NCBI GenBank assembly: GCA_934045075.1
Contig: OW203722.1
Coordinates: 24,163,379-24,227,378, forward strand
Origin: Yponomeuta sedellus
Taxonomy: Eukaryota; Arthropoda; Insecta; Lepidoptera; Yponomeutidae
Reading direction: 5' to 3'
Length of the DNA stretch: 64,000 nucleotides
The translations under genes and the position numbers were made by a program. Positions within the stretch are counted from its first letter, which is position 1. Each line of letters starts with the position of its first letter. The notes beneath the pieces are model-generated. The model worked only from the letters and a program-made list of their open reading frames with translations. It was not told the DNA's origin and made no database searches. Shown here in pieces: positions 8,730 through 21,100 of the stretch.

Positions 8730-11700
8730 ATAAAATAGGCACTCATGATTTTTCAGTTATTTTATTACATATTCCATTAGAATACCTTCTATTATTTATT
8801 ATTGTACATCCTTACTTCCATTTTCTAGTCGGGCGCTCGTCCCACACATGAAGTATGGCTGCACGCTATCTATACACATTTTAAGAGTATTCCTTCGGCG
8901 CTATGGGCCATATTATCTACAATAGTAAAAAGTAAATGCAGTTGGAGGAAATCAGTTCTACATTGTGAGTACGGCCATTAAGATGAGCGAACTACACTTG
9001 GTTTTGTAGCAGACGAATTGTTTTTATACTAGCAAGCCTCTGGACAAGTCTGATGTCTTTCATTTCCTAGTCTGGAGATGTCCATTTGTTAAGTAAGACG
9101 TTAACCACTTTATGACCCCTTTTTGGAAAACAAATTCAACCCCATAGTTAAACTAAATGTAACATGGTTAGAACCCTCAACTCAAATTGTCTTACTTAAT
9201 AAATGAATAAGTAGCTCCTTATGTGAATAGGAATGTAGGCGTGATGATGTCGATATGTGGAAACGATTAGTGTATCGATTTGTAAGCCTTGTTCGATCCG
9301 ATAGAACAGTAGGATGGTCACTGTTACTCACATCGAAAAGTGGTATGGTAACCAATTCTGCAAAGCGTAATGCCAAGCTTTGTCTACGAACTGTCCTAAA
9401 AGCGATCTGGTTTGTCTACGATACGCTTAGTGAAATGATCGTACTCTATAGCAACATAACACTACCACTGATAGTTCAAAAACACAGCCGAATTGAAATT
9501 TCGATTTCATAGTTTTGATGTTGAGTGACGGGTAACCTTATAATTCGGCTGAGTTTTTGATGTAAGATTCAAGTTCTCATAAAATATCCTGGGTGTTTTT
9601 TATTCTTAATTGTAACCTACAACTTACGGTTTACATTATAAATAATTCAAGCGTAGAGATATGTACAATATTTTTACAGATTACATAGTCAACTTTTAAG
9701 TACCTATTTACAAATTAGAATTCTTTATACATTATAAAAAGATAACTATACTGCTCTATATATATCACCGCGAAATCAATAACTACGTTCACAAATAGAT
9801 ATTATTATGATCAATAATTATTAGGTATTTATTATATCAAATAAAATTACACCTTATTACGTATTACTAAATCAAAGATAAGACGTATTAATAATGTATT
9901 GCTTCGTTTAGTCACATTTTGCAAAAATATCACTTTTGCACAGGCCGTCGTTTACGGCCCGGGTAATATTTTCATCTCACGCCCCCTCCTCATAATTTTG
10001 TAAAAAATATCATCCTTATCACCTCGCACTCAGTCGCTAGGCATTATACACGAAGGGATCTTTTTCCTTCAATTTACAACAAAAACACAACCCAGTGTAA
10101 GCGTAACATGTGATCACTGTTTCATTATTGCGATCATGTTTTTGATGTAAATTAAACGAAGAGAAAAAAGTTCGATTTAGTACTTCTAACACAGATTAGA
10201 CACCACAATTTTAAATGAGACACATGCATGGACATATACTATTACACCTCTACATTTTTCATTACAAATTTATTTCGCTTCCCGCTGACTTGCCATTAGA
10301 AAAACTTTTAATTATGAGTATTTTATAGAGATTCCGGTCCAGTCTAACGAAGGTTTAACGAATATTTGGGCGAATGACTGTTATCCAATTGCAAATCAGC
10401 AACAAGGTTCACCATAGATTGAGTAATTGTAAGACCTACACTCCGATTATTGCACGACACATGCAGAAATGTACGTTTAAGAACGTTTTGTTACAGTTTT
10501 ATCATATTTTTATTTATTACTTTATTATTTGTCTATTACTTTTAAGAGGCCATCTACTGTTTATATGGTAGGTATTGGTAGTGGATTGTAATTCGCTAAA
10601 TAAGTTTTCGTCTCGTCAAATCATTGGTTTTAATCCTTCTGTTGGATGTAAGGAGATTTATGCCGGGAAGTCCCGGAAACAAGATCAGGTTTTTATTTCA
10701 TGTTCGCGGATGTTCGAATTTTAATCACAGATGCCTGTGGGGAAATCCCTACAGTTCTGTGCAAAGTCAAAAACACTTTGCGAACTAGCAAAATAAAACT
10801 AGTTGAAGTGGATACATACATTAGGTTTGTAGAGTCAGATGTTCTACAAAAAATGTTTAAAAAAGTTAGTAAATTATTGCTTAAATAGTTAATAGTATTG
10901 CGAAGTAAAAAAAGGACCTAGGACTAATTTATTCAAAAAGGAACAACTACACGAATAAAATATTGCAGTAAAATATTATTTACAAATATCTAATCGTAGG
11001 TAGGTATATATCGTTATTTATTGAACGAAATATTTGGCTAATGATAGGATTACAATTATAAATGTTTACGTGAAAAATAAAGTAAATCTACCACGTGATG
11101 TATGGGGCTACGAATAGATTTTAAAATATAATGTAAAATTATGTAAGGTAAAGTTAATTGTGATCGCATTGAGTATTTTGGTGTCGTAGGTATATTATGC
11201 CCAGTTTATTATTTCATTTATTAAGTATTTTAAACTATTACTTTCATTTTTTATTTTAATTTCATTTGTTTCAATGACTCGTTACCCTGTCGTGTGCGTA
11301 ATTTTCATGTATTCCATCTTGTCAAAGCAACGTATTAAACAAGGATTTCTGAACTAAGCAAAACGACTGATGCCTAAGTACGAAAAGCTAGGTATCTAAT
11401 CTACTATAGGTCCTAAATAAGTGTTGTTAATGATACCAGTTTCAGCTTCAACAATTTTCCACGTTCCGTTCACACAATTTGTTGAACCGAAATGTAAAGA
11501 CGCATACAAAACATTTTGTCCAATTCATTGATCACAAGAGTTTCATAGATTCACAATCAATCGAGAGTTTCAGACAGACCATCGAAAATACTTTTTCAGT
11601 CCTATAAAAATAGTATAAACTAAACCCTTATCGAACGGACGTGCTAGCAATTCTACAACCGCAGTTTGTCCAACTGTCGGTAACAGATTCGAATCGGCGT

Positions 11701-11744
11701 CCGTTTCAATATGGCGGCGAGTTATGGCACGTTCAGAATTGCAA
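8730..11744. other. Intergenic and Ten-m 3' UTR
   Basis: A/T-rich, with no supported gene. The part next to 11745 must include the Ten-m 3' UTR. Short frames here have no recognisable product. Confidence 0.5.
11205..11222 (-). terminator. Candidate polyadenylation signals of Ten-m
   Basis: On the Ten-m strand two AATAAA hexamers lie at 11205-11210 and 11217-11222, about 525 bases after the stop; another is at 10928-10933. The region is A/T-rich, so such hexamers also occur by chance. Confidence 0.3.
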
Positions 11745-12101
11745 TCACGAGCGGTGACGCGCGCGGCCGCTCTTTCTCCGTTTTCTCCTGCCATCGCGGA
11801 CGAATACTATGTTTGCTGGATCGTCTGCCAACTGCGGGTACTTCGAGACGGAGTGGACGTCCTTCGCAGCCCACCCGTCGACGATTCCATGGGATATGAG
11901 CTCTTCCTTTTCCTCCTCCGTCCAGGATCCTCTGCCCTCCCAGCCGGCGGCGACCAGGGCCTTCTCCCTTTCCCAAGCTCGAGCGGCGGCACGTTTGTGC
12001 GCGTGCTTCAGCAGTTTGATCCTTTCTTGGGCCGGGTCGACGCCGTAGCGCAGGACGATAACCGCTTGCGCCGAACCCTTGCCCACTGCGTGCACTCGAA
12101 C
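11745..12101 (-). CDS. Ten-m: Ten-m last coding exon: Tox-GHH-like C-terminus and stop
   Basis: Acceptor CGCTTTTTCCAG, 118 codons then TGA at 11745-11747. It codes VIVLRYGVDPAQERIKLLKH, WTEEEKEELISHGIVDGW and HKYPQ-like SKYPQLADDPANIVF, the catalytically dead nuclease-like (Tox-GHH) fold and TCAP-equivalent region. It ends RRKRRKSGRARHRS. As I recall, fly Ten-m continues about 15 residues further, so the tail is short here. Confidence 0.93.
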   Translation of the reverse strand, partial: VRVHAVGKGSAQAVIVLRYGVDPAQERIKLLKHAHKRAAARAWEREKALVAAGWEGRGSWTEEEKEELISHGIVDGWAAKDVHSVSKYPQLADDPANIVFVRDGRRKRRKSGRARHRS

Positions 12102-15100
12102 CTGGAAAAAGCGGATAAATCTCAAATTAACCATCAACTATTCGACGAAACCAAAAACAATAAAATATTAGTACGATCAAACAATAATATTGTCACCTAT
12201 ATTTTTGTTCTACAAAAAGAACAATTTGTGTGGTCGTGATAAAAACACGATTCGTCTTACACTCCTCAGAGGCAGTTTAAGTAATATATGGCTACGCCTA
12301 TGCCTTTACCTCGGACTACTTGCTCTGAGGAGTGCTGTTATAGGTAAATAGCTATCTTTATTAAAAACTAATTCTTTCCGCATATAGGTTGTTGCAAAAT
12401 GGACCTCATGAAACAACAAAAATGTTTTCAAATTATATTTAAATATATGACGTTTTTCATGTTTTTGAGGTAATTGCCTGATTAACCCACGGTATCCTAG
12501 TTTGGGACATGATTCAAGACATCAAGTGATTGTACTGTGTAGAAGTTATTATCATTAAGTTACGAGTGAGATTATCATGAAAGGGGCACAAATGTTACGG
12601 AATATTTAGTGTGAAAGATGTTGAAAAGCTCACCTCCAATCCCTGGTCATTAGTTTCATCCTGAGAGACATTGAATTTGCCAGACAGCCGTCGCAACTCA
12701 TCCATGTCATCTCTGATTTTCAAAGAGTTGTCTTTGACGAAGTAGAATACATCCTGGTCATGAATACTGAAGTGCACATCCAAGAAGTAGGAGTTATTGA
12801 AGACAGTGGTAATAACGTCTTCGACAACGCTGTTGGCACCATCAGCCACGCTAATAAAAGCTTTGCCGTCGACTCTCGAGATCAAAACTCCTTCGCCAAA
12901 GACTCCACGCTTGTATGAGACGCGAGGCAAAAGATTTCTTGTAATTGGTTCCATCTTCAGTATTGGTGTTGGCACGAAATCGATATTGGAGAGCTGGTCA
13001 TTTACCTGAAAAATATTAAGAACGTTAATTTTGAGATAATATTTTAATAATTCTACCTACTAAATATATACCTAACACTTTGGGTGAAGTTTGTATGTTT
13101 GGAAATCAAGCGTAATAATATAGTATAATAAAATAAACAGCCGAATGAATGTTGTTGAAACTTGGCACAATTAGTTCTGGTATATAGTCCACAGTGGTCA
13201 CGTGTGATAATTATTCAGAAACCTCCTCTCTAAGAAAAGGTCCGTGCAGTTGTACGATAGCATAAGTAAAACATATGTTTTATCTAAATCTCACGTGAGT
13301 AGGTAAAGAGGCGATGCTAGGATATCTTAGTTATAAGTAGTAGAAAAAGATCATAATTACCTTTTCAATTATGCACTGCAGACCAGACATAACACCAAAA
13401 TCAGGAGCCAGTTGCGGAGCCGTAACAGATGTCATCGGTTGGAAGATCATATCAGTAATGTACTTGGATCCCATCATCTTGTATAGATCATAGCCGTACA
13501 ATTGTAACCAACTTGCCAAGTTTGTCATATATGGCACGTTCTGGTTCCTATTTATCGGATCGTTGTTTCTGAAGCGGTAGATGAAGATATCGGTAGGAAG
13601 ACTGAGTTTCGTAGCCAAATGTTCCCAACTTGGTGTCATCCATTGCCCGACTACCGGGTCATACAAGCGATTTTCCAGATATAACAGATTGGTGTTGAAA
13701 TCGAGTATGGCTCCGTGGAAGTCCACTGGGACATAGAAACCAGGGTTGCTGTCTTTGATGATCTTACCGTAGGGGCTGCGTTTGATTTCCTTGATAATTT
13801 CACCATTGATATCGAACACGACTAAAGGAGAGCCGTTGTGATCGGTAGCTACAAAGAAACGCTGGTCTTCAGTCTCAATGCAAGTCAAGAAGTCCCTCTG
13901 GTCGTACAAGAACCGTACTGTCTTCTCGGTCTTAGGGAAGTGCATATGCGTTATCAAATTTGGCGTCTGCGGATTGGTGTAAAAGAACTGTGTAATGTTG
14001 CTCTTGTCATCCTTCCATGCAACAAGTCTGTTTCTGTCATCATAATAGTACCACATTTGGAACTTTTCCCTTTCGAAGGCATGGACAAACTGTCCTCGAG
14101 AGTTGTATCTGTACTTTTGCTCCCCTCGTCTTATCACGAAACCACGACCATCGTAGCTGCTGAACTCCAAGTCTCCGTACTGGACCACGCGATCTCCGAT
14201 ATCATAGCCGAGGTACCGTTTGTCTCCACGCTCGATGACACCAATAACGTTACCGTTTTCATCATAGTTGTACTTCCAATCGTCTTCTGAACCGACAACT
14301 TCCATAAGGTGTCCGTCGTAGTTGTAACTGATCCGCTCATTCGACGAAGTATCGCCGATCATCATCTTCTTGGATCTAATTCGGTTCCGTGCATCGTATT
14401 CAAGCTCTAAACGGAAAACATCAAACGACTTAATATTCATGAGAACGGTCTTTATTCTGCCATGGTCATCATAATCCGTGATGGTAAAGTATTGTTTGCT
14501 CGTATCCTGCATTACAGATCTATTGAACGTATTTCTATAGATTCTCAGATCGCTGACACCTTCCAGAATGCCCAAATTTTGGTTGTATTTAAGTCTGAGT
14601 TGAGGCATTTCCTTGCTATTGATGTTGACGTCAATGGTGGAAAGCCTGGCATTGCCATCGTACTGATACTTGACATGGGCATTGTTGAGACCGCTCTTGG
14701 AGCTGAATTTCAACTTCTCGTCCTTCAGTATCCCAGCGTGGTATTTATAGTCTTGTTTTAGCTCATAGTCAGGGTCTGTGATATCAACATTCTTTACCAA
14801 ATGTGTGTTTTCGTGATACACGTAGCGTATTGCAGATGCTCCAGCCAATATTGTTTCTAATTTTCCGGTGCTATCGTAAACATAAAGAATCTTTCCAGAT
14901 TGGTGCGGGAAAATCTTAGCGAGAATATGCCCGTCATCGTTGTAAAGGATCTCGTAAGGGTGACGGTTCATTGGAGAGAAGTACTGATACTTGAAGTATC
15001 CTAAAGATGTCATGAGGGCAAAGGTATGAATATGGCCGCGTGGTGTTGTCAAATTCTGCAATGCACCTGAATCGTCATAATCTAGAAGATAGTCACTGCC

Positions 15101-18100
15101 TCTTGGCGTTGTTACCTTCAATGGAAGGCTAGTAAACATATCACGGAAGGAATAAGCCAGTGATGATCCGTCGCCATACTTGATCTCATGCAGCCTTCCA
15201 GCTCTGTCAAACCCATAGGTCTCATTCAGATCGCCCCATCTCCAGCTGGTAAGTCTACTAAAGCGATCGTATTCGAGCTCCACTTCTGCAAATATTCCAT
15301 TTCTGGGTCCCCATTTGACAGGCCTTGCTGTCCTATCATACGTCACATTCAAGAGTTCCACTTTGTCATCCATAAATACTGCGACTGTTGAAGAATCTCG
15401 ATCATACTCTAACGTGAGCAGATTTTCACCGTTGACTCTTAATTTCCGACCGATTTGGGCAACAGCCTTATTGCCCTTTCCTTTGTTAGATTGCAGTCTT
15501 CTCAAGAAGTAGCGCCATTCAAATCTATTTGCCAAGTCTCCTCCTATTTCAGTTCTCTGCTTAGCGGGCACTGGGTAGCTCTCTCCTAGAATGGGGTCTA
15601 TTTCTGACAAGATTGTATATGGAACTGTGTCAGTGGAAATTATATGACCCCACGGCATGCTTGAAGATATGCTGCCATCTGTCGAGATGATAGTTTTCTT
15701 TTCTGCTTCACCAATTTTCGTATTGACCGATGAACCCTTGATCAAAATAGAGATTGGTTTTCTATTGTTTTCACTCACTAGAACAGTAGCACCTTTTAGA
15801 CTAAGGTCGAATGTTAAGTTGATAATTCTGCCTGTGGGGGTTACTGCTGATGTAAGTCTGCCAAACTCATCATATTTGTAAATGTAGCTGCGACCAGTGC
15901 TGTCATATTTTGCCTTAAGCAGCCCAGTGGTACCGTGATAGTCAAAGGTCACATTGAAGTTATCTGGTGTCCTTAGTTCTTGTAGCATCTTCATCCTTGA
16001 CATTTTTAGTCGGCATTTCTGCCCTTTAGTATTTTCGATCGAATTGACTTGACTAGAATAATCACGAAGAAGAAAAACTTTGTTGCCTGCAGCGTCCGTC
16101 ACCGTGCTCAATTTTCCATTGCTGGTATTGACGTTGTACGTAAACACGTAGTTTGTTTCGCCTGTAAGAATGTTCTTCGTCATGACGTGTTGGCCAAATC
16201 TGTTGAAGATGTATACTTCTTGGGTATCAGGTGAGTAAATCTCGTATTCCCTTGAACCACTGGCGTCAGGAATGCTGGCCATTACTGAGCGAATCCTGTA
16301 ATTGGCTTGATCGGCAATATGCACAATGCCATCTGGACTGACGATTACTGCTGAAATTGTATTGAACTTCGAGTTGGAAGCCAAGAAGTGATCTGCTTCA
16401 AAGCAGTCGCAGCCACGTTCTAAGCAGTTGCACTTAGACTCGGCACCAGCGTACAAAGAGATTTTTCCATCAGTTGTGATAAGACGTACTCTGTTGATTC
16501 TCTGCGAGTCGCTCTCAGCTACATAAAGGTCGCCAGCCGCACCGAACGCGATACTTTGAGGCATTACCAAAGTAGCGTACGTCGCAAGTTCTACATCGTA
16601 ACCAGTCAAGGGCGCTGGGCAATGTAACGGTCTACCAGCAATCACTTTGACTCTACCATCAGGCGCCATTTGCAGAATCATGTGGTCATCGATAATATGC
16701 AGACTGTTGTCGAGAGGATTGATCGCTAGTTCTGTTGGCCATCTCAAATGTACTTCCTCGACGCTTAAAGTTCCTTCACATGGGATTGGTTTCCAATGAG
16801 CCCTGTGCATATGGTTGCCAATTACTGTTGTAATTATACCATCTCTATCAACCATACGAATGTTAGTTCCATCGGCAAAATATAGGACATTATCACTGGA
16901 GACTGCTACGCCTTTAGGATAAGCTAGCTTGGCGTCTCGAGCCAATGCACCGTCACCACAGTGAGCTTCGTCTCCAGGTAAGCATCGCTCGCCAGATCCG
17001 ACAACGGTCTCCCAGTTATGTTCGGGATCGCTGTAGTCTTCAGGATTACGCACTTTGATGATCTGATGGGATTCCGGATCAGATATGTAGAGGGTACCGT
17101 CCAGCGGAGATAAAGCCATGTGGTAGCGGTACGATACTCGAGTAGCACTGGAATTAAAAACAAAGATTTTAATTAACATACTGACATAGTGTGAAATTTT
17201 AGATTTTAAAGTAGACATAAAAACTTATAATTTTACACAATGTTAAGAACGTTTATCGGCACGATAAGCCGTTGGTGCCGGCTGTCATGTAATGGTAGTC
17301 GTTAAGCCATGTCAGTGGCCTTATGGGCGGCTCGATAACTTCTGAAAGTAGGGCTGTCTTACAATCCTCCACCAACACAGACTTGGCCCCCGTGGAGCAT
17401 TCCCTAACCCTTCTGCGACACATGAAGAGACCAATGCTCAGAAGTGGGGATTTACAAGGGTTGATATCGATATCTACAGTTATCATTCTTCATAATTTAT
17501 GTAAAAATTAAAAACAACACATTTCATCACTTACTTCAGTTTGACCACTGTGCGCACGGTCCCATCAGTTTTGATTTTCCTGACTAGATTGAAGTCACCA
17601 ACAAATATTGAGCCATCAGGAGCAGCAGATAGAGCCACTGGTGCCAACAACCGTTGCCTAGTCGCAGTGCCCTCGCATTCGGATCCGCAGTCCAGGCCTC
17701 GCTGCCTGCCGTCACCCATAGTGGTGATGATAAGCCGAGGCTTGTGTTTCAGGTAGATGTTTGTGCCATCGCCTTTCTGAAGTATTCCTGGAATGTAACG
17801 AAGGCTTGATTTTAGCAGGTCAATCATACCTTATAAAGAAAAAAAAACCGGCCAAGTGCGAGTCAGACTCGCGCACCGAAGGTTCCGTACAAACCTGTAT
17901 TATAGACCTGAGTATTTGGTATGAATTTCAATTTAATACCTCTACGCGTTTATGAGGAAATGGGTAGTAAGTTTAAAATTATTAAAAAAAATATATTATG
18001 TGATGTAACTAAAAATTTATGGTTTTCGTAATTTTTCCTTTATCCATGCTATAAGACGTTGCTTCGTACCAAATTTCAAGATTCTGAGTTCACGGGAAGC

Positions 18101-21100
18101 ACCCTGTAGGTTTTGATTCCCTTGCAAGTGTCGAAAATTTGCGGCATAAACGGCTGTATCTTTTGATTGCGTTGGCTTAGAAGTTTGATTTTTTCACAGA
18201 TTCAAGGGACAGTAGACCTGAGTAATTGATATAAATTTCAGCTTCATACCTCCACGCGTTCCTGAGAAAAAGGGTCTTGACAGACGGACGGACGGACAGA
18301 CGGACAACAAAGTGATCCTATAAGGGTTCCGTTTTTTCCTTTTGAGGTACGGAACCCTAAAAACTAAACAAAACTAAAGTTTTTGGTAGGATTAAATTAT
18401 CAACGCAAATAGTCGTTAATGTAGTAACAACATTAAGTAAAACGCACCTTCATGGAAGTTGTATCTATGATGGATATCTAAGTTCCATCCGCCAACATCG
18501 GAGATACTCATGTCATGACCGCTCAGTTTCGTCGTTTGGACGTTCCAAATGATATCCTTACAGTCCGTGTATTGGTATCCGACTTTCACCAACGCCGTTG
18601 TCACTCCATACACTCTTTGTCTGTAGACATTTAGTCTATTCCAGGGGTAGGTAAATTTGATAACAGGGTCAGCTTCGAAAGTCTTCTCGAACAGGATGCC
18701 TTCAATAGTAATTCTCAGGTGAATGAGAGCCAAGGTTGGCGGTACTTTTTCTGGTGTCAACTGCAACTGTATAGTCGAGAGGTATCCGGCTGCTCTAGAG
18801 CTGTGGTAGACGAGGTTCAAGCCTGTGCCAGGAATTTGGAGACTTTCTTGGACAACCTGGAAACATAAAAAACAAAATAATTATTTCAATGTAATTACCC
18901 AATCGCTGCTGAAATAGCATAGTATCAGTTTCATAGTCTTTGCGGCCTTTATTCAATCCATTTTAGATAGAATTTTTATTTTTTTGTTTCTCGTTGAGTA
19001 TGGTATCAGCCATCTGTCTTAAAGTTTTTACTCTTAGTTTATCACCTGTGATTCAGCCAAGATTGCACTCTTGTCAGGGCAGGCTCCCTGGAATCCATGC
19101 TTCCACGTTGCCAACACGACGGGTTTCATAGCATCGTAGTCGTGAGCCAAACAAGCCTGCGGCGGCCCCATGCCATTTTTCTCGTCCGATGTCGTCATAA
19201 CCACTTCGTCAATGATTACCACCTGTAACAAACAATTCCTGGAATGTAAAAAATTACTTTGCCTTTGTCCATACACATTTGTTAGGATTGCGCGCTTGTG
19301 GTCTAGTCGAACTCATTGATTGGAAGCGATCACTTGAGTTAAGCAGCAACAACAGGCGCTTTCAGGTGCAGAATTGGTGAACGACCCGTGATTACCGCAA
19401 GTGGCATTTTTTTCGAGCGCTTCCGTGCTTCGCAAGGAACGTTAAGCTGTTGGTGCCAGCTGTCATGTAATAACAGTCGTTAAGCCATGACAGAGACCCT
19501 ATGGGTGGCTTGATAACTTCTGACAGTAAGACCTGCCACTGTCTTGCAATCCTCCACCAACCCGGAATTGGCCCCCGTGGTAGAGTATGGCCTAACCTTC
19601 CTGCGATGCAGGAAGAGATCCGTGCCCCAGCAGTGGGGACATTCAAGGCTTGATATCGAATCTAAAATAACCAAAGTTTTGTGTCGTGGGACATTTTCTA
19701 ATAAAATTGCTCAACGTGAGTAGTTTTCGAAATGTCAAGTAAGATCTTGTAATTGTGTTGGTAGTATAAAATAATATACGGTACTTGTTCGTACAAGAAA
19801 CGGTTAGCGCATGCACAGAATGGGTATTAAAATAGAGAAAAAAGTGTTTAGTTATTAACTGAGTGAACTTTAAATTATGATGATTTGGCCTTTGCCGGGA
19901 CAGCATTTTACAAGTTTTAATGCCCCGTTGATTGCCAGATTGCATGCCTGCATTACACCGCGACAGAATTTAACGACTCAATTTGAACTTTTGAGACAAA
20001 ATTATTTGTTTAAAAACTTTATACTATACTTAAATCTCAATTCAAAATTCAAAAGCTGTGACCAGTTCTTTAGATCGTAGAGCTCGTAAAAAGTTGGTCA
20101 TCATTATTCATTTTCTTATTATTATAATGAAATTGTATAGTACTTATCACAGTAAAGACACGGTGCTTCTGAATTATTGTTACACATTAATTTATTCATC
20201 AAAATATTTTTGGACCGAAAGCTATCAGTTACAAACCTCATTCCAAGGTACAAACACCACTTGCGAGGTGTGCCTGAACGGAGCGCGGCCAAAGTGCAAT
20301 GTTACAGCTCCTCCGCCGTTCACCAGAAGATCGAACCAGCCATCCTCTCGCGTCAGAGTAAAGCCTTCCAATGGTGTGGAGGTAGAAACACGCACACCTA
20401 CGAGGCCAGACCCAAGGGATGTCACAACGCGACCGCGGATGACAGCAGAACGACTGTGGAGGCCAAAAGATTATTCAAATATGTGCATCATCAAATATTT
20501 CAAAATGTGATCGCGATCGGTAATCAGGTGAAAAATTTCGAATATTGTTCAATTTCAAAGGATTGCACATGACAACTACATACATTTTGGGAATAAGGTA
20601 AATACTATACCTTCAAATGAATAGACTAGGTAATCAAAATGTTCTCTATGGTTACGAAACAACTGGAGGATGTAAAGATATAATTGGAAGTGCTGATTTT
20701 ATGGTCTTAAAAAGACCTGCTAAAACTACAACAGATCACCTAAAATGTCATAACTATATATGTTATAAATAAGAAAGCATAACATAAAATTCACAGGACA
20801 CAGGTAACTATTTTCACACAAACGACATGCATAATATTATAATATGTTACATATACTAACGTATGTAAATAGGTAAATATAATATGGGTTTTGCCAATTA
20901 TGTACGTTTCAATAAAGGTTGTACTAAATACGCACACACAAAACCTAGTCTGGTTTCATAAATCTTACCTCGTATTGAAGTGGTTCCAAAACATACTGCG
21001 CAGCGTTAGAGAGACGAGAGAAACGATATGAATGAGTTAGGTGTTATATTGGAATATAAGGTCAACAATTTGGAAGAAGACGTTTAAGACGTAGTTATTA

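Noticed and set aside
11724..12239. Plus-strand open frame of 171 codons
   Set aside because: It lies opposite the last Ten-m coding exon, whose GC-rich codon use leaves the antisense open.
13838..14761. Plus-strand frames opposite the large Ten-m exon
   Set aside because: Antisense shadows without splice context or family similarity.
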